The notes: generated from the sequence alone by a model not told the origin. A stretch of 64,000 nucleotides of DNA from Branchiostoma floridae (GCF_000003815.2 NC_049983.1:6381208-6445207); one strand, 5' to 3'; positions 44,505 through 57,120 are shown, counted from the stretch's first letter. Translations and numbers: made by a program.

Positions 44505-44925
44505 AGGTTCTGCCCTTTCTATCCAAAACATATTGAAGATGAATTTCACTTTTAATGGAATGTTCTAGATACGCTATTTTACGTAATGAGCTATTCACAC
44601 TTCTCGAATCCAGTACAGCAGATTTCAAGAGACTCGATGCTACAGACAGATTTGTATATATCTTTAGATGCCACAACTCCCATAATGCAAAGATAGGCAA
44701 ATATATCAAAGACTGCTTTGCTATCAGAAAGAATAATGAAACTCATGATTAGCCCAACTCGATTGTTACACTATATCAAAGACTTGTATTAGCCATTCTT
44801 GTTATGTTAATTAAGATGTTAAGTCTTATTGTATAGACCTATTTTGTACTTTGTGTAATAGTCGTTGCCATACATTGCACCATGTACAAATGTCGTGCAA
44901 TAAAGTTCATCTTTATTGTTACGAA
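44505..44925 (+). mobile_element. 5'-truncated LINE, second tail
   Basis: It begins with a zinc-binding remnant (CPFYPKHIEDEFHF, then a stop), followed by FTLLESSTADFKRLDATDRF and HNAKIGKYIKDCFAIR. The tail has 'tgccatacattgcaccatgt' and AATAAA at 44899. It shares its tail motif with 24.9 kb. Confidence 0.7.
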
Positions 44926-45120
44926 AGACACCCACTCGCGCAAAGATTTTGAACTAACGCTCCATCTATAGTATAAGATAAAAACAAGGTCGTCGCTCCC
45001 TTTGAACGACATACAATTATTTTCCGTCAGCCAGCTTACACTGAATGAAAGGACCCATACAATCTGCATAACCGGACTATTTGTAGACACCCCATCATCA
45101 TAATTAGCCGTAGGGCAGAT

Positions 45121-45332
45121 TACTGTAAATGCAGAAATGTTCGCGGTGGATTAATGTTCGCGGTTTTCGCGGCGACCACTTAACCGCGAACTTAAATCCA
45201 CTGCGAACATTTTTCTATTAAGGTATTAGACTGCAGTCGATGGTGTTACCGCGAAATTAAATCCACTGCGAAAAGTCATTTTTCCCGCTACCGCAAAGTT
45301 AAATCCCCGCGAACTTAAATGCATTTACAGTA
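45121..45332. mobile_element. MITE family D, 212 bp
   Basis: TACTGTAAATGCAGAAATGT at the left and AAATGCATTTACAGTA at the right, with repeated 'ccgcgaacttaaatcc' blocks. Confidence 0.88.
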
Positions 45333-46229
45333 TATCCAGTTTACACAAAACACGCGTGCAGAGAGCGGTCGATATTTTCTTGTAAAGGGGCTGGGTGTCT
45401 ATGTCATCTGGCTTTTTGTTTCAAACTTTGACAGACCACAACTCAAGAGGGCGTTGAATGACCGTCATGATGTTTTTGTATGTAGATAGCTTAACTGATC
45501 ATTTACGTAATCATATGTTCATTATACAAATCAGAAGCTACATAATGACAAAAATTTATCCGCTGCATTCCACGATAGGACTGTCAAACACATCACAAAT
45601 ATAACTGAAATAGAGAGGAATCGATATCAATTTTGAAAACGAAGACTTTTTTGCATAGTCGATTAGAGAGTACTAAAATTGATGTATGTAGGATGAGAAG
45701 TTCATTAATGTGGCATTTGGAAGATAAGTGAACGTGTACATTATTAAGCATAAATCATGCAAATGATGGCCTCATTTTCATAATTTATGAGAAAATTAAA
45801 TCCTACAATAGCCCTCTCTGTTAAGATAACACTTTGAAGAACTTGTGTTGTTAAGGTGAAAAACATGATCAACTGACAAAATCTATCCACAAGACGGCTT
45901 CATTTTCGGTCCTTATTTGCATAATTAACGACAAACACACATCATACGACACTTGAAAAGATTAACATCATTTGTTAAATGCAGGAGGTTGTGAAACTCT
46001 AGTTGTGACAACTGTTTCACTTGTTCGCGTACCGTCCTATATTGTTCTTTCCATTGACATCGATAGCCCTTCAGCACCTTGGACAGGTATATCTGTTGTA
46101 GAAATGAGTTTCTTACTCAAAGGTTTTAAAAAAGAAGTAAATATGAGATCCAGATGTCACTGCTACCTCATTCAAATGCACGTGCATCCGTGTATTTTGT
46201 ACATTTTCAGATAAGCATACTTGTACTTT

Positions 46230-46950
46230 TTCCCTCGGTTACAAAATCTCATATACGCAACATTTCTCTACAACAGAGAATTGAGAGCATCATCAGGCAA
46301 ATTCCAAGTTAACAAAAAGCGCAGTCCATACTTCCACTTTAATTCAGTCACCAATGACAACTTCTTCAAATAGATATTTACGTATATGTGATTTCAATGC
46401 AGTGGTATCCTTTTTTTCCGGTTACAAAATCTCTTATCCGTAACATTTCTCTCTGACGTGCAAATCATCGTTTACGTTAGCAAAACGTGATTATAGTAAC
46501 CGTTGCCAAGCCATCCAAATGCACTTAAAGTAGAGAAGCATAACGTTTACATTTGTAGTTTTTGTACGATAAAAACATCGGTGCGTAGAATTTTTCTCTG
46601 GCGTACAAGTCAACTTTTACGTTATGACAAAAATGCAAGTCCGCGTGTTTTCAATTTCATCATTGACACGTCAATGAAATACACATGCATTAATTTCAAA
46701 GCATGGCGTTATCATACATTTACTGTACGTGTGTAGATTTTTCGATTAGCACATCCGTAACTTTTCTCTCTGACGTGCAAATCAACGTTTACGTTAACAG
46801 AAATGCAGTTAATCAATGCGACTTAGTCACCCTTGAAAAGTCAAGAAAATACACGTGCAAAGCATGGTGTTATACATGTAATTACGTTTTCTCTCTCTGA
46901 CGTGCAAATCAACATTCACGTTACAACAAAACGTGTATGTAGTCACTCCA
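46230..46950. repeat. Degenerate tandem array, ~165-bp unit, 5 copies
   Basis: Landmark 'tttctctctgacgtgcaaat' and 'cgtttacgtta' recur near 46236, 46418, 46578, 46747 and 46886, with 'acacgtgcaaagcatgg' between. Non-coding. Confidence 0.75.
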
Positions 46951-47332
46951 CGTGGCTTAACAAAACAACAGGAAGAGCTCTCGTTAGAGAAAAAATAATC
47001 GTCTTGTCAGTGGCCTTTATTAGCGTATCCGGCTTGCGTCAATACGTGTTCCAATCGGTACAAAGGTTCACGTCGTTACGTCACGACGTCGCTCTCGAGC
47101 CCGGATGCGTCCGCACGTTGCCGGCTGACACGTGACGTCGTGACGTTAACAAGCTTTTCAGACGGAGAAAGCGCACACGCTAACGACGTCGTTCTGATTT
47201 CAAGAGGTCGGATACTTGACCTCCGGATGCGTTGCAGAAAAGGTCTATGAGTTCCCTAATGATCTGAACATGTTCGTTCGTTCAGACTTGTAGTGCTTGG
47301 GCAAATCTATTTGTTGCTTTTCGGATCTTTAC

Positions 47333-47631
47333 ATTCAAGTCCGTATGAGGTCCGTATGGATGTCTTAGTCTCTGCCAGGCTCGACAGGTTGCTGGAAAAA
47401 ATAATAGAAATTGAACATATATAATATAAAAATAAAATATATAGCCAGATAACATACCAGACGAATTAGCTGGTGCAAACCATACTCCACGGACAGCTAA
47501 TTCACTTAGCACGTATATGTTATGCATCTATATTTGTCCAGTTTTTACTACATTTTTGTATTTTTACAGTGGCCCGCGGAGTCAGCTGGTAGAGGCTAAG
47601 ACTTCCTTACGGACCTCATACAGACTTGAAT
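47333..47631. mobile_element. Foldback element, 299 bp
   Basis: 'attcaagtccgtatgaggtc' at the left is inverted at the right as 'ggacctcatacagacttgaa'. Next inward 'cttagtctctgccag' pairs with 'ctggtagaggctaag', and 'ccagacgaattagctg' with 'cagctaattcac'. The 'agtctctaccag' block links it to the palindrome at 56774. Confidence 0.75.
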
Positions 47632-48599
47632 ATATACGCAGGTGTGAACCCACCTAAATATTGTCCACCTTGTACAGTACGTGTTTCAACCACAAAAGCC
47701 TGCAATCTAGGCCTGGTTGACTGTTTTCAAATGCTAATTCTAAGCAGATGTTAGGAAAGAAACTGGCAACGTCCATCTGACATGCAACCAATCCTACAAA
47801 TGAAGCTGCTTGAAAAATTGTCGATGATTCACCACAACATATCTGCTTTTTTACAAGATTGAGCAAAGCCTGCCATTGGATGAGATTTAGAGTGCACTCA
47901 AAGGACAATAATCTAGAGGCTGGCGCATGGCCCGGTCACCATTCTCCACTTGTCGGCATAGGGGTGATTTGTCAGGCCTTGTTGTTTCTAGCAACCTGTC
48001 TTTTACTCTGGTCTTTCCAGCGCTGTAGCATAAACTAATCCCGTAAAAACCTAACAAAACCAATCGCGTAAAAATCCACCGTAGAGCGCCAATAAACTGG
48101 GCCGGCGGCTACACACCTAGCACCGTAGAGATAGCGGCGAGCTCCCGATGGTATGGTAACAAGGCTAACTAGAGACAAAGGTCCTTTCTCTGTTGGAAAG
48201 ATATCATAAACATATCCCACGTCGACGCTAGTTCTAGTACACGTCCCTGAGTTCCACAGGGAAGCCCCGTGTAGATCATAATCTGTTCCCAACAGTAGTC
48301 AGAAGTGTCCGCTGACGTAGGTTCGGCTTTGTTCACTGACGTACACCGGGGTAATCGCGCATCCGATCTGCCCATTGTCAGTGCAGCCGGCATAATCGGA
48401 CGTCGCTACGTTCGCCACGTTTTCTTCGCGCTAGGACGTAAACATATTCGTGGGGATCGTCCAGTAATATCTACGTTATCGCCCAAACGAAGTTTGTTTC
48501 TTTGTATGTTTGTATTGCATATTCTGTACAGCCTTTTGGTGTGACACACGTACTGAAGAATACAAGTTGCATAATTTTATCCGGACAGATTTCTTTAAT

Positions 48600-48850
48600 C
48601 CATTCACACCGGTGTAGTGGCTTCTTTAACGTGTTCAAGGTTTGGCTATCCTCGAACACGGGACCTCCAGTTAACGTCCTATCCGACGGACGGCCCTAAC
48701 CGAGGCTGGGCGTTCATTTTCACCCGAGGGAAGTGAGGAAATTTGTGTAAACTGAAGTGCCTTTCCCAAGCGCAAAGCGTCGGAGAATAGTAGGAGAATT
48801 GAAAACAGAACCACTGAATTCTGAACGAAACACTCCACCATTACGTTACC
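48600..48850. mobile_element. SINE-body fragment
   Basis: 'ctttaacgtgttcaaggttt', 'cctcgaacacgggacctcca' and 'gttaacgtcctatccgacgg' match the SINE body at 43480-43600 and 51148-51240. The head is not clear here. Confidence 0.45.
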
Positions 48851-49841
48851 TATTCCACGCAAAGGTGGACGTTTGGAAGGGTGTTCGGAGTCAGATAAAG
48901 TACGATAAATTGAAAGCATTCATTCTCAACTAAGGTGAAGCATGGCGGTAGAAGTAGCGCGGACACGACTCGCGCTTTCAGACAAGCATATACCTGGTCA
49001 TGCACCCCTTCTGCTCTCAATAAGTGTGTTGGGTTCTTTTGCGTGCAGAGGTCTGGCGCCTGGGACTCTCCCATACACGAGACCACCGGTCTTACGCCCC
49101 ATCCGAAATCATGAATGCAGTCCATCGTTTGTGAATGGATTAAGAAAGCAGATTTCCTCCGCAAAACGATCTTTAAGAAAGTTTGATCACATGTTGCAAT
49201 ATCATGGCATAGCTCAACTTTCTAGGCAAGTCGAATTCTCAATCTTTGTATCAGATGTTGGATTATGATTGTGAAGACGTTTCTCTCGTGACGTTCTCTC
49301 TTTGTAGAAACAGTTGCGTTTATTTTGAAATCTAAGTGGCCAGGAAGCTTAAACAAACGATTCAACAGAAGTATGGTATCCCGGACAACAGATTCTTCAT
49401 TTCTGTTCTTTGCAGTGACCTCTTTTTGCTTGACTTTGAAATTCGATTTGGCATTCTAAGACATTAGTATACGTTTTCCGATATTTTTTTCATCTTACAG
49501 CATATATTTGTTCATTTCGCAGCACCTCGTCGAAAACATTCTTTTTGGAAAACGGCCGAAAATTTATGCGCGTGTGGATGTCATCCATATATTCAAATCA
49601 ACATGGCCTATCAAAGATGATCCGAGCCAAATATTTGCCATGATGGATAAACGTCAAGTTACTTCCGTGCTGTTGTAGCTGTAAGGCAGTTTTGTCTTGC
49701 ATGAAGTCTTTAAGTGTTATTGTTGTGTCTGTATCTGAAACGTCAAATGTACATGTAACTGCTGTTGTAATGGCTTGCACCTGTATAGGTCCAATAATTA
49801 GGGAATTTCACCGAGGCGAAGCATAGTGACCGCCTGCCCTT

Positions 49842-50231
49842 ATACACCTTTCTCACGCGGCGGCCATGATAGATCGAAGACGAGGTCAATGAGGCAAACA
49901 GACAAAACTTATTTCTAAAATCAGGTCCAATTTAGTTTTTCCCCAAACCACACAAATTTTCATGATATAAGATAAAATAATAAATATTATAATTAGTGTT
50001 ATGCACCGAAAAATGTAGCAATTTATAGTAGTGTAGACTGATCCCATAGTCTCTTAATAGATGCAAAATAAAAACATAATCATGCAAATATTTGACGGAC
50101 TTCACTTATTGGTCGCTTTTCTAATTGGGAGGCTATCATTAGTTGAACTGCTAATTATGATGGACAGTCTTTTGTTTGCCGCATTGAACTCGTTTTAGAT
50201 CTATCATGGCCGCCGCGTGAGAAAGGTGTAT
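49842..50231. mobile_element. MITE family E, 390 bp, ~33-bp inverted ends
   Basis: 'cacctttctcacgcggcggc' plus 'catgatagatc' at the left is inverted at the right as 'gatctatcatggccgccgcg' plus 'tgagaaaggtg'. TA dinucleotides flank both ends. Inside, 'atttgacgga' and 'gttgaactgctaattatgat' resemble 4962-5215. Confidence 0.85.
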
Positions 50232-51139
50232 AGATCAGATTGTATATGAGAGTCCCCTGAGTGGTCTTCTTTGGTAGGTTTGACTGTATTTCCGAAACAC
50301 GAGAATTCCCACGTTCTTACGTACAATATTCGTAATGGTGATGTCAATGGGAAATATTATCTCAGGGACAACCAAAAAGTGGTCACATTGGCCAGGTTAT
50401 TCTTATGTAGAGGTGGTCACTAGTACAGACTTGACTGCACGTATCTTTGTTACTGTGTCATTACTCTTTTTCTTTTTCTTTTTCTTTACTAATTTAGAAA
50501 TAAAGTTTCGTTGCAATCCAATTTTCAAACGGAATGAACCCCATATCCGTCCTTGCCGACTACGGAAGTAGTAAGACAAAATAACAAGTTATTTTCATCT
50601 CTTCTGAATAATCATATTCCGTTTGACGCAAGCGGACATCTTGGATAGCTCGGCCATATTTGGATATTCTGTAGCGTTGCCATGGCGACGCCGTTTCGCG
50701 TGCGTCACTTTCTCATGTTTCTGATTACCTGCATTTGAGACGAGCTGTTTTGATATCCGGGAGATTTTTTTTTATAGCTCGGAGGTTTTTTGGAGGAGAC
50801 AAAGTTATCATGTCCTAAGGGCCTTCACTTTCCTTTCAGATGAATTAATTTCCCGAGCGGATATTAAAAACGAGAGTGAGAGAGAAAAAAATAACTGAAT
50901 AGCTGAGATGTATGATTAAGAAACTGTTTACATCTTAGGCTGTGTGGATCATAAGAAGGTCATATAGTATAGGTTAGTCCATGTATCAATTTTAGTATTG
51001 AAATAATTTAACATGGAAAATGTACAAAATGACTTAGCCACAAAGAGATGTTGTTGTTAATCTTGTAGTGCCTAGCGTAACATAGGTCGGCAAATTTCCT
51101 TGTTGTTTCTGTAGCAGGGTATATCAGGGTTGCTAGCCC
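50232..51139. other. Non-genic stretch with a pogo-like lone end
   Basis: 'ggtaggtttgactgtat' at about 50272 resembles the end of the element at 18536-19486. (TTTCTT)n at about 50466-50488. No exon supported. Confidence 0.4.
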
Positions 51140-51330
51140 TTCCCTTTAACGTGCTTGAGGCACCTCCTTGAACACGGGACCCCAGTTTTAAGTCCCTTCC
51201 GAAAGACGGGTGCAGCCCCAACCGAGATGCCCTTCCCATGATTTGAACCAGAGTCTTACAGTTACCAACTTCATTGAACCAGGAGCTCAACTGTGAGGCT
51301 GCTATCAGTTGTGTATATTAATGATTCGGT
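51140..51330 (-). mobile_element. tRNA-headed SINE with the shared body
   Basis: Body 'taacgtgcttgaggcacctc', 'gaacacgggaccccagtttt' and 'aagtcccttccgaaagacgg' on the plus strand. The minus strand of 51330-51270 reads 'ctgatagcagcctcacagtt' and 'ctcctggttcaat', a decayed tRNA-like head. Confidence 0.5.
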
Positions 51331-51467
51331 GATTTCACAATAACGTTACGGCGTCTGTTTTTCGCTGAGTCCCGGCTTGATTTTAACTGCAAAATTAAAA
51401 AAAAATCCGGGGCCCGGCCAAAAAATAACCCAGTAGCAACAGGGCGTGCCTGTAGCATTATATAGAT

Positions 51468-51690
51468 AGTCTCCAAGCAGACGTGTCAGCTGGATGAAAT
51501 GAAAAGATGGGGACAAATAAGGTCTTACCATCGGATTTCAGTCAGTCTTTTGCAGTCTATCCAACTATCCACCTGCCGAACAGTTCACTCCTAGGCCAAT
51601 TAACTCCTACTAGGCTTTTATTCCTAACTTGGCCAAAGTCCTCTATTAGTATTACTATTCTGCCAGGCAGGAGTCTGCTAGAGATTAATC
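51468..51690. mobile_element. Dispersed element fragment, paired with 55795-55965
   Basis: It starts 'agtctccaagcagacgtgtc'. The stretch 'ggatttcagtc...cagtctatcca.ctatc', 'aacagttcactcc.aggccaa' and 'ctccta...aggcttttattcc' matches 55825-55925 closely. Confidence 0.6.
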
Positions 51691-52351
51691 GATTCTACTG
51701 CAACAAGACCATGGTATGTCTATGTCATAATATACGAAAAATGAAATGGAACTTCTGCTGTAGTACTAAGGTTACATACCAGGGGTCCCAAAATCACCCT
51801 TGATCTTCATCTTCCCAACCCCTACCTACATACCGAATATCATTGTAATCCATCAAGAGGTTCTTGAAGTATACTAACCAGAATTATCGGGAAACACAAA
51901 CAGATATATGAACGGATTGTTCATTCATTGACAAAGACTGGAGTTTATCAGGCGAAAATTTTTTGTGTTGGAAATTACAGTTCAACTCGTTCCAGAAAGA
52001 CAGACAGATACACAGACAGACACACCAAAAACTATACCTCCATTTTTCATGGAGGTGACTATCACCACAGCTTAGTTGAGCCGGCTATATCTGTCACCAA
52101 TGTGGAATAGCCAATCAAAGGCATGATGTGAGCCTGGTACGTGATCTCTGATGTAAAATCTCCACATGCGGTATCATAACAAGTAGATTCACTTCACAAA
52201 TTCTCGGAATAAAGGAAGTCGCAGAACCGCGTGACAACGGTATCTGAGTGTTATCACCTTTATCACATTTTTGGCTGAACTCCAAGCAGATGTATGTTGA
52301 AGAGGAAACGCGAACTGGAATCTCAAAAAGCCTCCGTTACATCCAGTATTA

Positions 52352-52574
<223 letters not shown>

Positions 52575-52890
52575 TAGCGTACAGATCCGGGACCTTTACC
52601 TGTATATAAATGTAGCCAACTGTCTTTCCTAGTGATAAATTGTAATCTCTGTACGAGGATTTGGATATTTGAATCCAAAAACAAAGTTCTCTTAATTTTC
52701 AACTGCAAGATTATCACAATTGTCAGCATTTTTATTGTTTCAGGCGGTTGGAGTTTGGTTCGCCATTTAAACTTCTACCTCGTAACACTACCGCGGTGCC
52801 AAGTATTTCCCCGGCGGCGGAAAACTTCACCAACCCCGTGGAGAGCCTGGCCAATCCACGGCATAGTAAGACTTTGTGCCATGTTAGTTT

Positions 52891-53091
52891 CACCCTGGGA
52901 GCCCGGGATCGGGCAGCTAGGACAGTTTATTCGGCGGCCTAAGACAGTCAGGCCCGCCGATCTTCTATAAGCGCTCGGGGGAGTTTAAGCCAGAAGAAGG
53001 TCTACCTCTTCTCCTTCCAATGTGAGATCGGCGGGCTGACTGCCTTGAACAAAACTCGCTAGCTACCCGATCCTGTATGGCCCCCAGGGTA
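52891..53091. mobile_element. MITE family C, copy 2 (201 bp, 9-bp target duplication)
   Basis: The left end 'caccctgggagcccgggatc' and inverted right end 'taccctgggggccatacagg' fold on each other, then 'atcgggcagctag' with 'ctagctacccgat' and 'gtcaggcccgccgatct' with 'agatcggcgggctgac'. The 9-mer TGTTAGTTT flanks it perfectly (52882-52890 and 53092-53100). Same length as the copy at 22101-22301. Confidence 0.88.
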
Positions 53092-53175
53092 TGTTAGTTT
53101 TGGCACAGGTCCCGTGCACTTGTTGGCCGACCGGACTTCTGGGTCACATATTCCTAGATCCTGAGTAAGTAAGAA

Positions 53176-53760
53176 CTAGGACACAGCAAGTACATTTTAT
53201 GGATGACCTCTTCTGCAGACTCCAAATTTAGTGAGGGAAGGAAAAAATATATAGATTTTCAAAATAGACACCATAAACGTTGACAGAAGCATTGAGGTGA
53301 TGAAACATAGTATCACAGTCACCAACGTTGACTTTTAATTTTTGTTATGTTACCTTCATAGAAGGGAACATGTCTGTTTTTGCTTTGTTTCTTCCTCTCC
53401 GCGCAAATAAGGTCAACGACCTGGACCAGACGGCTGTCACCATGGTAACCGGTAAAGTAGCAGGCACCATGTGGTGTTCGGTTACATAATGTAGCAATGT
53501 CAGACCTAGAGGGGCTCGGTTCACTACATTTAGAAATGTGTTCAAATAAGAATGAACAAAACAGTTGCCAGTGTTAGACTACAACACGTGAAGGTAACAT
53601 TCTGTATTTGCTTGCAAATATTACCATTCTAGTTTATTCTGTATTCAAGAGATAAACCACAAAGTGACACTAGTGCGGCTTGTATCATTTACCAAGTTGA
53701 AAACTACAGTCATGGATGATTGGTGCCACTTTTACTCTCTAACCAGTCTCACTTTTACAA
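53176..53760. mobile_element. MITE family B, incomplete copy
   Basis: 'acacagcaagtacattttat' and 'ggatgacc' at the left match 13664. 'agtgacactagtg' and 'tggtgccacttttac' inside recall 56590-56700. The right end is missing, cut short before the family A element at 53788. Confidence 0.5.
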
Positions 53761-53787
53761 CAATTTTACTTCAGCTGTGGCCCAAGT

Positions 53788-54034
53788 AAGTATCTCGCTG
53801 CGCCTGGGGCACCGGTGTGGCACTGCGGGGTTCGTTCATTTCTGCACTGTTTTGTTATTTTCGCCGATTTTTATTATCTAGATATCGCATAATACGTAAA
53901 GTATGGCTTAGAAAACAACAAAATACACAGTCCGTAAGAAAATTCGTTCTTTATCTCTGAAATTTGTTGAGCCATCTATATCTACGAACCCCGCAGTGCC
54001 GGGCCGGTGCCCCAAGCGCAGTGAGATACCACCT
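53788..54034. mobile_element. MITE family A, copy 2 (~247 bp)
   Basis: 'agtatctcgctgcgcctggg' against the inverted right end 'gtggtatctcactgcgcttg'. The interior 'ttcgccgatttttatt' and 'cataatacgtaaa' matches the copy at 13039-13277. Confidence 0.85.
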
Positions 54035-54345
54035 TAAGAACTAACACTTCCATAAAATGTGAATGCCTGACGGGAATCAAGTAACAAAACATCCCAAGGC
54101 GGTTTCTCGGAAGACGTGTGTAAACTGTCTAGCTTGCGGATTTTCAGCCAAGTTGAGCTGACAGACTATCCCACTTCAAGGCTTGTACCGTGAAGCTATT
54201 TTCTGGTTCGCCACAGCTCTAGCCAAAACAGCCAACAACGCCTCGTCAGATATTTGTTGCGTAGTCGGCCTTTTGTTATTGACTTGGACAAAATCTGAGT
54301 GTGTATAATGATGCCGAGTTATGTATTCTGAATAGCTTATTCCTC

Positions 54346-54520
54346 TAATCTTCAAGCAGATCCTACGGTAGCAGACGATAGTAGCAAAAGCTGGCATAGG
54401 AGTGAAGCCGGCATAGGAGTGTGTATGCTACCGGTACTCGTCTGACTCCCTTTGGCCGGCCATACTCCTTAGCCAGCTTTGATACTATCTTATGGCATCG
54501 TAGGATCTGCTTGGAGATTA
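54346..54520. mobile_element. Foldback family F, copy 1 (175 bp)
   Basis: 'taatcttcaagcagatccta' at the left and 'taggatctgcttggagatta' at the right. Inside, 'gctggcataggagtgaagcc' and 'ggccggccatactccttagc' pair. Flanks tattcctc and cattcctc (7 of 8 bases) may be an 8-bp target duplication. Confidence 0.85.
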
Positions 54521-54865
54521 CATTCCTCCTTTGCATGAATCTAGCCTCATAGAAGCTTCCGTAAACACATTGCACGGAGTTAAATACTTTGGCATACCTT
54601 AAAGCATGTGTAAGGACTCCTGAAATCAATGATTTGCGTGTGCTTGACGAATGCTTTACGTCTGCGTATAGATGAAAATCCGTGGAGTGACGCTTTTGAC
54701 GCCATGTACGTATAGAAAAAGTTGCCAATTGCGAATTTTGACATTTATTAACAATCGCCATTTCCTGCAACAAGCTTGAGCCTATTTGCGCCTATAGTAT
54801 TGGCGACTTGTTGGCGAATACCTTTCACAAACAAGAGCAACCAGTGCAACCCAGTGCCAGTGATA

Positions 54866-55087
54866 TACTGTAAATGCAGAAACATTCGCGGTGGTTTAAT
54901 GTTCGCGGTTTTCGCGGCGGCCGCTTCAATGTGAACTTGAAACCACCGCGAATATTTTTCCATGGCAGTATTAGCCAGTAAGAGACTACAAAGCATGGTG
55001 CTCGAAATTAAAACTACCGCGAAAAGTTCTTTTTCCGCTACCGTGAAATTAAATCACCGCGAACTTTTTTAAAATGCATTTACAGTA
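54866..55087. mobile_element. MITE family D, 222 bp
   Basis: TACTGTAAATGCAGAAACAT at the left and AAATGCATTTACAGTA at the right, with 'ttcgcggtggtttaatgttc' and 'gaaattaaatcaccgcgaac' inside. Confidence 0.88.
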
Positions 55088-55363
55088 CCCGCTTTACGTA
55101 GTCCTAGACCTCTTCTTCAAAACATCTCAACACAGAGGGCCGTATCTCAAGGTTACGCCTCAACTAGAACTGGCGACAGGCTCCCAGCTGCAGTCGGCAA
55201 ACATTTGCGCCCCTCCCCCCGAGTGTTGACTGACAAGCTGCTTGTCAAACCTGGTGCATGTTTGTCCCCGCTGTACAGGAGACACACATGACCCGGACTT
55301 GACCCCCTATCCGGCGGCGCCCAGGCAACTTCCGGCGGGCAGAAACACTCCGCGTGTTGGCTT

Positions 55364-55541
55364 TAATCTCCAAGCAGATCCTACGGTGCCATAAGATAGT
55401 ATCAAAGCTGGCTACTGAGGAGTTTAGCCGGCCAAAGGGAGTCAGACGGCCACCTCAGGTCGCAAACACACTCATAGGCCGGCTTCACTCCTCTGGCAGC
55501 TTTTGACTATCTTATGCTACCGTAGGATCTGCTTGGAGATT
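55364..55541. mobile_element. Foldback family F, copy 2 (178 bp)
   Basis: 'taatctccaagcagatccta' and 'taggatctgcttggagatt' with inner 'ataagatagtatcaaagctg' and 'cagcttttgactatcttatg' paired. Very similar to the copies at 54346 and 55594. Confidence 0.9.
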
Positions 55542-55593
55542 CCTTTTTTCATCCAGCTGACACGTCTGCTTGTAGACTACAGTACACCAACAC

Positions 55594-55771
55594 TAATCTC
55601 CAAGCAGATACTACGGTAGCATAAGATTATGATAGTATCAAAAGCTGGCAGAGGAGTGAAGCCGGCCTCGCCTACTAGGAGTGCGTTTGGCTATCAGTGG
55701 CCTAGCGGGCTACTGACTCCCTTTGTCAGCTATACGCTTTGGCCAGCTTTGAAGGATCTGCTTGGAGATTA
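55594..55771. mobile_element. Foldback family F, copy 3 (178 bp)
   Basis: 'taatctccaagcagatacta' at the left and 'aaggatctgcttggagatta' at the right. It lies 52 bp after copy 2, and the intervening piece ('catccagctgacacgtctgc') is the inverse of 51475-51495, i.e. part of yet another element. Confidence 0.88.
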
Positions 55772-56433
55772 GATAAAGAAGAATTTGGCCAAATAGACTA
55801 GAGGCAAATAATTTGACACGGGATTTCAGTCCATGCAGTCTATCCAGCTATCACCAGTCGGCCAGTTCACTCCAAGGCCAATTAACTCCTAACTATTGCT
55901 GGGCTTTTATTCCCAACTTGGACACAAAGTCCCCTATTACTATACAGCCAGGCGGGAGTCTGGGAGATACTTGTGTTGGCGGTTAAAACTCAAAGTCGGA
56001 TTAGAAAAACACAAAATGGTGTCTGTCACTCGCCAAACCGCGCTAATAGCCTTTTTACAGGCTACCGTATGCTACAATAGTTTTTGGCTGGATTGGAATG
56101 GCTAAGCTTTCTGAAAGATAAAAACATCACTGTCAAAAATATAGAATTCTCTCAACGTTTATCATGCCCAAATAGCACAAGGTTAACACATTGTTGACAC
56201 AAAACAGTAGAATGCGGTTGATATATCATTGGATACGCTGCTACAAGTTGGTATGAAAGCTTGGCAACAATTTTGTTTCACAGTGACGGTTGATTAGAGT
56301 GAATATTCAGTTGAAGTATGTTTCAGTGTTTACAAATAACTTCCAGTACTCGTACAATGTTCATGTCTTATTTTTTGCTGACGTATGGACGTAGCTATAC
56401 GTCCGGTCCTTCTGTAATGAACTGGTGCTGATT

Positions 56434-57120
56434 ATGAGGCAACGGCAAGTAAATCTTACGGATGACGTCAACGCGCGCATTGATTTTTTTCTGATTTAGT
56501 AAAAAAAAAAAAGAATTAACAGTTCCTCTCCGTAGATGGTCAAGTTGACATGAAGATACAAAAATGGGAAAATATGTTAGTTGTACTTGTAGAAGTGACA
56601 CTAGATCGCTAGTTATAGAAGCGACACAAGTGAGGTAGCCTTGAGTGTAGTTGCAAACTTGATAAGTGATTCCAGGCAACCACACTAGTGTCACTTCTTT
56701 AAGTTCTTAGGAACAAAATACTTGTTGCCTGTGATATCATACTTTTGTCGCTTCAATTCTTCATCCAAACTTTAGTCTCTACCAGACTCCGGATCGCTGG
56801 AAAATCGTAGAAATGGAACAAATAGAGAGGAATATAACAGGCCAGAGAACAGCTCGCGATCCTAGGATCCGTAGATCGCGTGCTGTTCCCTGGCCGGTTA
56901 TATTCCTCTGGCCGGCTTACTCCTCTATTTGTTCCATTTCTACGATTTTTCCAGCGATCCGGAGTCTGGTAGAGACTACCAAAGTTATGGTCTCCTTTTT
57001 TAAGATTTGGGCATTTTCTTCTTTTTTTTGCCCATCTTGTTCATCTATAGCGCTCCCACATTAAATTTGTTTTAAGTTTTCGAGGGGATGTCATCCATGG
57101 AATTGACTTGCTTCGCCCTT
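56434..57120. mobile_element. MITE family B, copy with nested palindrome
   Basis: The left end 'aggcaacggcaagtaaatct' plus 'tacggatgacgtc' and the right end 'gatgtcatccatggaattga' plus 'cttgcttcgccct' are inverted. The interior holds 'actagtgtcacttctttaag'. The perfect-arm palindrome at 56774-56977 is nested inside. Confidence 0.6.
56774..56977. mobile_element. Near-perfect palindrome, 204 bp
   Basis: Arms of about 80-100 bp: 'agtctctaccagactccgga', 'tcgctggaaaa.tcgtagaa', 'atggaacaaatagag', then 'ctcgcgatcctaggatcc' near the centre, all mirrored. One arm carries a short extra block ('ggccggcttactcc'). Young foldback element related to 47333-47631. Confidence 0.9.
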
